Assembly: GCA_965262235.1 (NCBI GenBank)
Contig: OZ253504.1
Location: 1,612,001-1,676,000 of the forward strand
Length of the DNA: 64,000 nt
Source: CATQGW01 sp965262235
Lineage (GTDB): Bacteria > Chloroflexota > Dehalococcoidia > Bin125
Direction of reading: 5' to 3'
Position numbers and translations under genes: made by a program. The notes below the pieces were generated by a model that was not told the DNA's origin, made no database searches, and was given only the letters and a program-made list of their open reading frames with translations. Positions 60,723-64,000 of the stretch are shown here, piece after piece (position 1 is the stretch's first letter; the number at the start of each line of letters is the position of its first letter).

Positions 60723-61676
60723 GTGGACGATCCACGCAAGATCCTGAACGGCGTGGTCGCGAACGTCGAGCGCGTGATCCTCGGCAAGACGCCGGAGGTG
60801 CGGCAGGCGATCATCGCGATGGTCGCGGACGGGCATCTGCTGATCGAGGACGTGCCGGGGACGGGCAAGACGATGCTGGCGCGGGCGCTGGCGATCTCGA
60901 TGGGTTGCACCTTCAACCGGATCCAGTTCACGCCCGACCTGCTGCCCTCGGACGTGACGGGGGTGTCGATCTACAACCAGAAGACGGAGGACTTCGAGTG
61001 GCGGCAGGGGCCGATCAACTCGCAGGTCGTGCTGGCGGACGAGATCAATCGGGCGACGCCGAAGACGCAGTCGGCGCTGCTGGAGGCGATGGAGGAGCGG
61101 CAGGTCACGGTCGACGGGGTGACGCGTCCGTTGCCGCCGCCGTTCATGGTGCTGGCGACGCAGAATCCGGTCGAATACGAAGGCACGTTCCCGCTGCCGG
61201 AGGCGCAGCTGGACCGGTTCCTGCTGCGCATTCACCTGGGCTACCCGAACGCGAGCGACGAAGTCGCGGTGCTCGAGGGCCAGCAACGGCAGCACCCGAT
61301 CACGACGCTTGAGGCGGTCACGTCGCCGGAGGAGATCCGCGCGGTGCACGCGGTGGCGCGCGACATCTGGGTCGACCCACAGCTCAAGCAGTACGCGGTG
61401 CAGCTGGTCGCGGCGACGCGGTCGCACGATGCGGTGTATCTGGGCGCGTCGCCGCGCGGCTCGCTGGCGCTGTTCCGCTGCGCGCAGGCCAGCGCGCTGC
61501 TGGCCGGTCGCGACTATGTGATTCCCGACGACATGAAGCTGCTGGCGCACGCGGCGCTGGGGCACCGGGTGATCCTCAGCCCCTCGGCGCAGGTGCGCAA
61601 TCAGGATGCGCGGACGGTGATCGACGATGTGCTGGAGCGCGTCGCGGTGCCCGGCTCGCGGGCCGGCGCGTCGTGA
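60723..61676 (+). CDS. MoxR family AAA+ ATPase
   Basis: A 317-aa MoxR ATPase: LLIEDVPGTGKTMLARALA (Walker A), QVVLADEINRATPKTQSALLEAMEE (Walker B), the ATQNPVEYEGTFPLPEAQLDRFLL sensor region and an AAA lid. It acts as a chaperone-like partner of the adjacent DUF58 and transglutaminase proteins. GTG 60723 has GGGAGG 8 nt upstream and is preferred to GTG 60699. Confidence 0.94.
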   Translation: MDDPRKILNGVVANVERVILGKTPEVRQAIIAMVADGHLLIEDVPGTGKTMLARALAISMGCTFNRIQFTPDLLPSDVTGVSIYNQKTEDFEWRQGPINSQVVLADEINRATPKTQSALLEAMEERQVTVDGVTRPLPPPFMVLATQNPVEYEGTFPLPEAQLDRFLLRIHLGYPNASDEVAVLEGQQRQHPITTLEAVTSPEEIRAVHAVARDIWVDPQLKQYAVQLVAATRSHDAVYLGASPRGSLALFRCAQASALLAGRDYVIPDDMKLLAHAALGHRVILSPSAQVRNQDARTVIDDVLERVAVPGSRAGAS

Positions 61677-61726
61677 CCGTGCCGGGAGCGCGTCGGGGTT
61701 GTTGGGGCAGTAGGGAGAGCTAGGCC

Positions 61727-63085
61727 GTGCTGCGCCGCCTGCGTGCGTTCTGGCGGCTTGTCTTCGGACGCCGACGATCGCTGACGATCGTGATCATCCT
61801 GACGATCGTGGCGTTCGCGACGGGCTTCACATCGAACTACTGGCTGCCGCTGCGGCTGGGCTACACGCTGCTGTTCGGGATCTGCCTGTCGCTGCTCTGG
61901 TCGTGGTCGGCCGGGTTGGGGTTGCGCGTGCGGATGTCACGCAGCCGCGACCGCGTGCAGGCCGGCGAGGTGATCGTGGAGCGATTCGAGGTGATCAACG
62001 AGACGCGCATCCCGAAGCTGTGGCTGGAGCTGGAGGAGCTCTCGGAGCTGCCCGGCCACCGCGCGCGGTTTGTCGCCACGCTGTCCCAGCAGGGTCGGCG
62101 TTCGTGGCGGATCGAGACGATCTGCCGGCGACGCGGACTCTACGACCTGGGGCCGATCGTGGTGCGCAGCAGCGACCCGTTCGACATCTTTCCGCGCGAG
62201 TTTCGGTTTGGCCAGGGGCGCTCACTGGTGGTCTACCCGCAGGCGCTGGAGCTGCCGCGTTACTCGGTGCCGCCGGCGAATCTGCCCGGCGAGGGACGCT
62301 TCCGGCGGCGCACGCACTACGTGACGCCGAACGCGTCCGGGATTCGCGAGTACGAGCCGGGCGACAGCATGAACCGGATCCACTGGAAGAGCAGCCTGCG
62401 CACAGGCTCGCTGAAGGTGAAGACGTTCGAGCTCGACCCGGGCTCGCACCTGTGGGTCGTGCTGGACCTGTCGCGCTCCGAGCACATCGGCGAAGGCGAC
62501 GACGCGAGCATTGAGACGGCGGTGACGGCCGCGGCGTCGGTGGCGCGGCACTTTGTGCACCAGAACCGCAGCGTGGGGCTGATGATGTTCGGCCACAAGC
62601 TGGACGTGATCGAGCCGGACCGCGGGTCGCAGCACTTCGGGCGGATGCTGGAGGCGCTGGCGGTCGCGCAGCCGGTCGGCACGGTGCCCGTTGCGACGCT
62701 GCTGTATCAGCAATCACGACGCTGGGGGCGGCACACGACGGTGATCGTGGTGACGGGCTCGACCGACCCGCGCTGGCAGGGGGCGGTTCGCTCGCTGACG
62801 CTGCGGGGCGTCAAGAGCGCGGTGGCGTTGCTGGATTTGCAGACGTGGGGCGGGCGCGCGGGCGCACCTGCGACCGCCGCCGAGCTGCAGGCGCTGGGCG
62901 TGCAGGTCAACCTGGTGCGCAAGGACGACTGGCTGCCGGCGGTGATGATCGGGACGACGCCGGGCTCGGGCGTTGCGGGTGTGGCGGTGATGGCGCCGGA
63001 GCCGACGACGGGCGTGAGCGACATCGGCGCGCTGGCGGAGCTTGAGGAGGCGCGCCCGATCTCGCTGACGAGGCCGGGCGCATGA
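61727..63085 (+). CDS. DUF58 domain membrane-anchored protein
   Basis: A 452-aa protein with two N-terminal membrane helices (IVIILTIVAFATGF, LGYTLLFGICLSLLWSW), an extracytoplasmic-like region, and the DUF58 signature YEPGDSMNRIHWKSSLRTGSLKVKTFE around residues 205-235. A vWA-like fold with DLSRSE follows. DUF58 proteins associate with MoxR ATPases in complex assembly. Its TGA overlaps the ATG of the next gene. Confidence 0.92.
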   Translation: MLRRLRAFWRLVFGRRRSLTIVIILTIVAFATGFTSNYWLPLRLGYTLLFGICLSLLWSWSAGLGLRVRMSRSRDRVQAGEVIVERFEVINETRIPKLWLELEELSELPGHRARFVATLSQQGRRSWRIETICRRRGLYDLGPIVVRSSDPFDIFPREFRFGQGRSLVVYPQALELPRYSVPPANLPGEGRFRRRTHYVTPNASGIREYEPGDSMNRIHWKSSLRTGSLKVKTFELDPGSHLWVVLDLSRSEHIGEGDDASIETAVTAAASVARHFVHQNRSVGLMMFGHKLDVIEPDRGSQHFGRMLEALAVAQPVGTVPVATLLYQQSRRWGRHTTVIVVTGSTDPRWQGAVRSLTLRGVKSAVALLDLQTWGGRAGAPATAAELQALGVQVNLVRKDDWLPAVMIGTTPGSGVAGVAVMAPEPTTGVSDIGALAELEEARPISLTRPGA

Positions 63086-64000
63086 GCGCGCAGGGTCCTG
63101 AGTCGGGAGGGGAGTTCGAGGACACGACGGCGCGGGCGGAGCGTCGGTTCTTCGCTCGGCGCAGCCAGCCGGCGGAGACGCTGTTGCGCTCGGAGGACAT
63201 GCGCCGCCAATCGTTGTGGTCCCGCTCGATGGAGGTGACGATCACCGGCGGGATCCTGCTGCTGGTCGCGCTGAGCACGGCGAACAGCATCTACATCGCG
63301 GGTTGGGTGGCGGAGATGCCCGACCTGCGGGTCACGGCGGCGGCGGCCTTGATCGTGGGCGCGATCGGCAGCGTGCGGCGGATTCGCTGGCCGTTCGGCG
63401 TGCTGGTGGGCGTGCTGGTGGGCGCGGTCGTGGTCACGGGGCAGGTGTTGGCGCTCGAGAGTCTGGGCGGGCAGCCGGTCTTCTGGGACCGCTTCACGGA
63501 CATGTACTACCGCTTCGAGGACTGGTTCCGGCAGGCGTTCAGCGCGGGCCTGACGACCGACAATCTGCCCTTCGTGGTGTTCACCGATTTGTTCATCTGG
63601 CTGGCAGCCTTTATCGGTGGGTTCTCGATGGCGCGCTGGCGCAATCCGTGGCCGGCGATGATTCTGCTCGGCGCGCTGCTGGCGGTCAACGTGTCGTATC
63701 TCTCCGACCGGCAGTGGAATCTCTCCTACGGATTCTTCCTGACCGGCGCGATGCTGCTGCTGATGCGCTCGGCGCTGCTGCGCCGGATCGACCGTTGGCG
63801 GGCCGACGGGACGCCCTATCCCGACTGGATTTCGGCCAGCTTCGTGGGGATCACGATGATCGCGATCATCCTGCTGCTGTCGCTCTCGCGGGGGCTGCCG
63901 CGTCCCGATGAGTCGGAGGCGCTGGAGGATGCCTGGTCAGCGGTTGCGAGCCCGTTCAAGGGGCTGAACGACGACTTCCGGCGGGTGTTCAGCGGGATCG
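63082..64000 (+). CDS. Transglutaminase-like (TgpA-type) membrane protein, partial
   Basis: Runs off the window edge; 306 codons visible from ATG 63082, which overlaps the DUF58 stop (ATGA). After a soluble N-terminus of about 45 residues come membrane helices (ITGGILLLVALSTANSIYIAG, LIVGAIGS, VLVGVLVGAVVVTG, FVVFTDLFIWLAAFIGGF, AMILLGALLAVNVSYL, FLTGAMLLLM, ITMIAIILLLSLS). Position and helix count match the N-terminal part of the TgpA/DUF3488 proteins that end MoxR-DUF58 operons; the transglutaminase domain would lie beyond 64000. Confidence 0.82.
   Translation, partial: MSAQGPESGGEFEDTTARAERRFFARRSQPAETLLRSEDMRRQSLWSRSMEVTITGGILLLVALSTANSIYIAGWVAEMPDLRVTAAAALIVGAIGSVRRIRWPFGVLVGVLVGAVVVTGQVLALESLGGQPVFWDRFTDMYYRFEDWFRQAFSAGLTTDNLPFVVFTDLFIWLAAFIGGFSMARWRNPWPAMILLGALLAVNVSYLSDRQWNLSYGFFLTGAMLLLMRSALLRRIDRWRADGTPYPDWISASFVGITMIAIILLLSLSRGLPRPDESEALEDAWSAVASPFKGLNDDFRRVFSGI

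Overview
The window is high-GC DNA (roughly two thirds G+C by eye) with short intergenic gaps, many GTG/TTG starts and lipoproteins carrying Gln- or Ala-rich linkers. It combines an hrcA-grpE-dnaK-dnaJ-prmA-(SDR)-rsmE heat-shock cluster under a CIRCE operator with many CaiB/BaiF, acyl-CoA dehydrogenase, flavin monooxygenase, CocE and phosphotriesterase genes. This fits a heterotrophic Chloroflexota (SAR202/Dehalococcoidia- or Thermomicrobia-like) bacterium. That placement is an inference from gene content; there is no rRNA here to confirm it.

Layout. 0.2-8.5 kb: a lactonase-like metallo-hydrolase, then a branched-chain amino acid/amide ABC system split into four units (livM and a binding lipoprotein on minus, livH on plus, livG-livF on minus), a GlcG/HbpS-like protein and a divergent Crp/Fnr regulator. 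8.5-11.4 kb: a visibly lower-GC islet with an OLD-family ATPase/TOPRIM nuclease and a small WYL-like partner, close to tRNA-Lys(TTT). 11.5-15.8 kb: Gfo/Idh/MocA oxidoreductase, RibD-like reductase, alpha/beta hydrolase, SnoaL-like protein and a BNR propeller. 16-20 kb: a Dpp-type transporter whose binding protein has lost its signal peptide where it abuts a 5'-truncated IS1595-family element. 20.1-21.5 kb: phage- or plasmid-flavoured small genes, including a dCTP deaminase-like gene, an unknown partner and three microproteins. 21.6-28.2 kb: a fused double CaiB/BaiF CoA transferase and a second, intact Dpp transporter.

28.3-31.3 kb: an NYN-domain remnant, a family-5 uracil-DNA glycosylase and a Dam-type methylase converging on a PD-(D/E)XK nuclease, which looks like a compact restriction-modification pair. 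31.3-40.3 kb: a MaoC hydratase, an acyl-CoA dehydrogenase, a CitE-type lyase with a degenerate CitE-like paralogue, and an M16 peptidase. Embedded here, on plus, is the most striking structure of the window: a three-gene cassette (flavin-dependent monooxygenase, Panacea/DUF4065 antitoxin-like protein, small RelE/ParE-like protein) present twice in tandem (33091-35150 and 35199-37261).

41-47 kb: housekeeping genes, namely a MoaD/ThiS-like protein with a masked di-glycine, pyrG, a membrane protein, transaldolase, rho, phosphotriesterase and MmcQ. 47.3-51.7 kb: a dispersed repeat, CocE hydrolase, a 10-bp-phased GATC array, an MBL-like protein and a ketosynthase lacking its catalytic Cys. 51.8-59.4 kb: the CIRCE/hrcA stress cluster, a TIR-bearing repeat, an atypical SDR and rsmE. 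59.4-64 kb: an M23 lipoprotein and a MoxR-DUF58-transglutaminase cluster that runs off the window.
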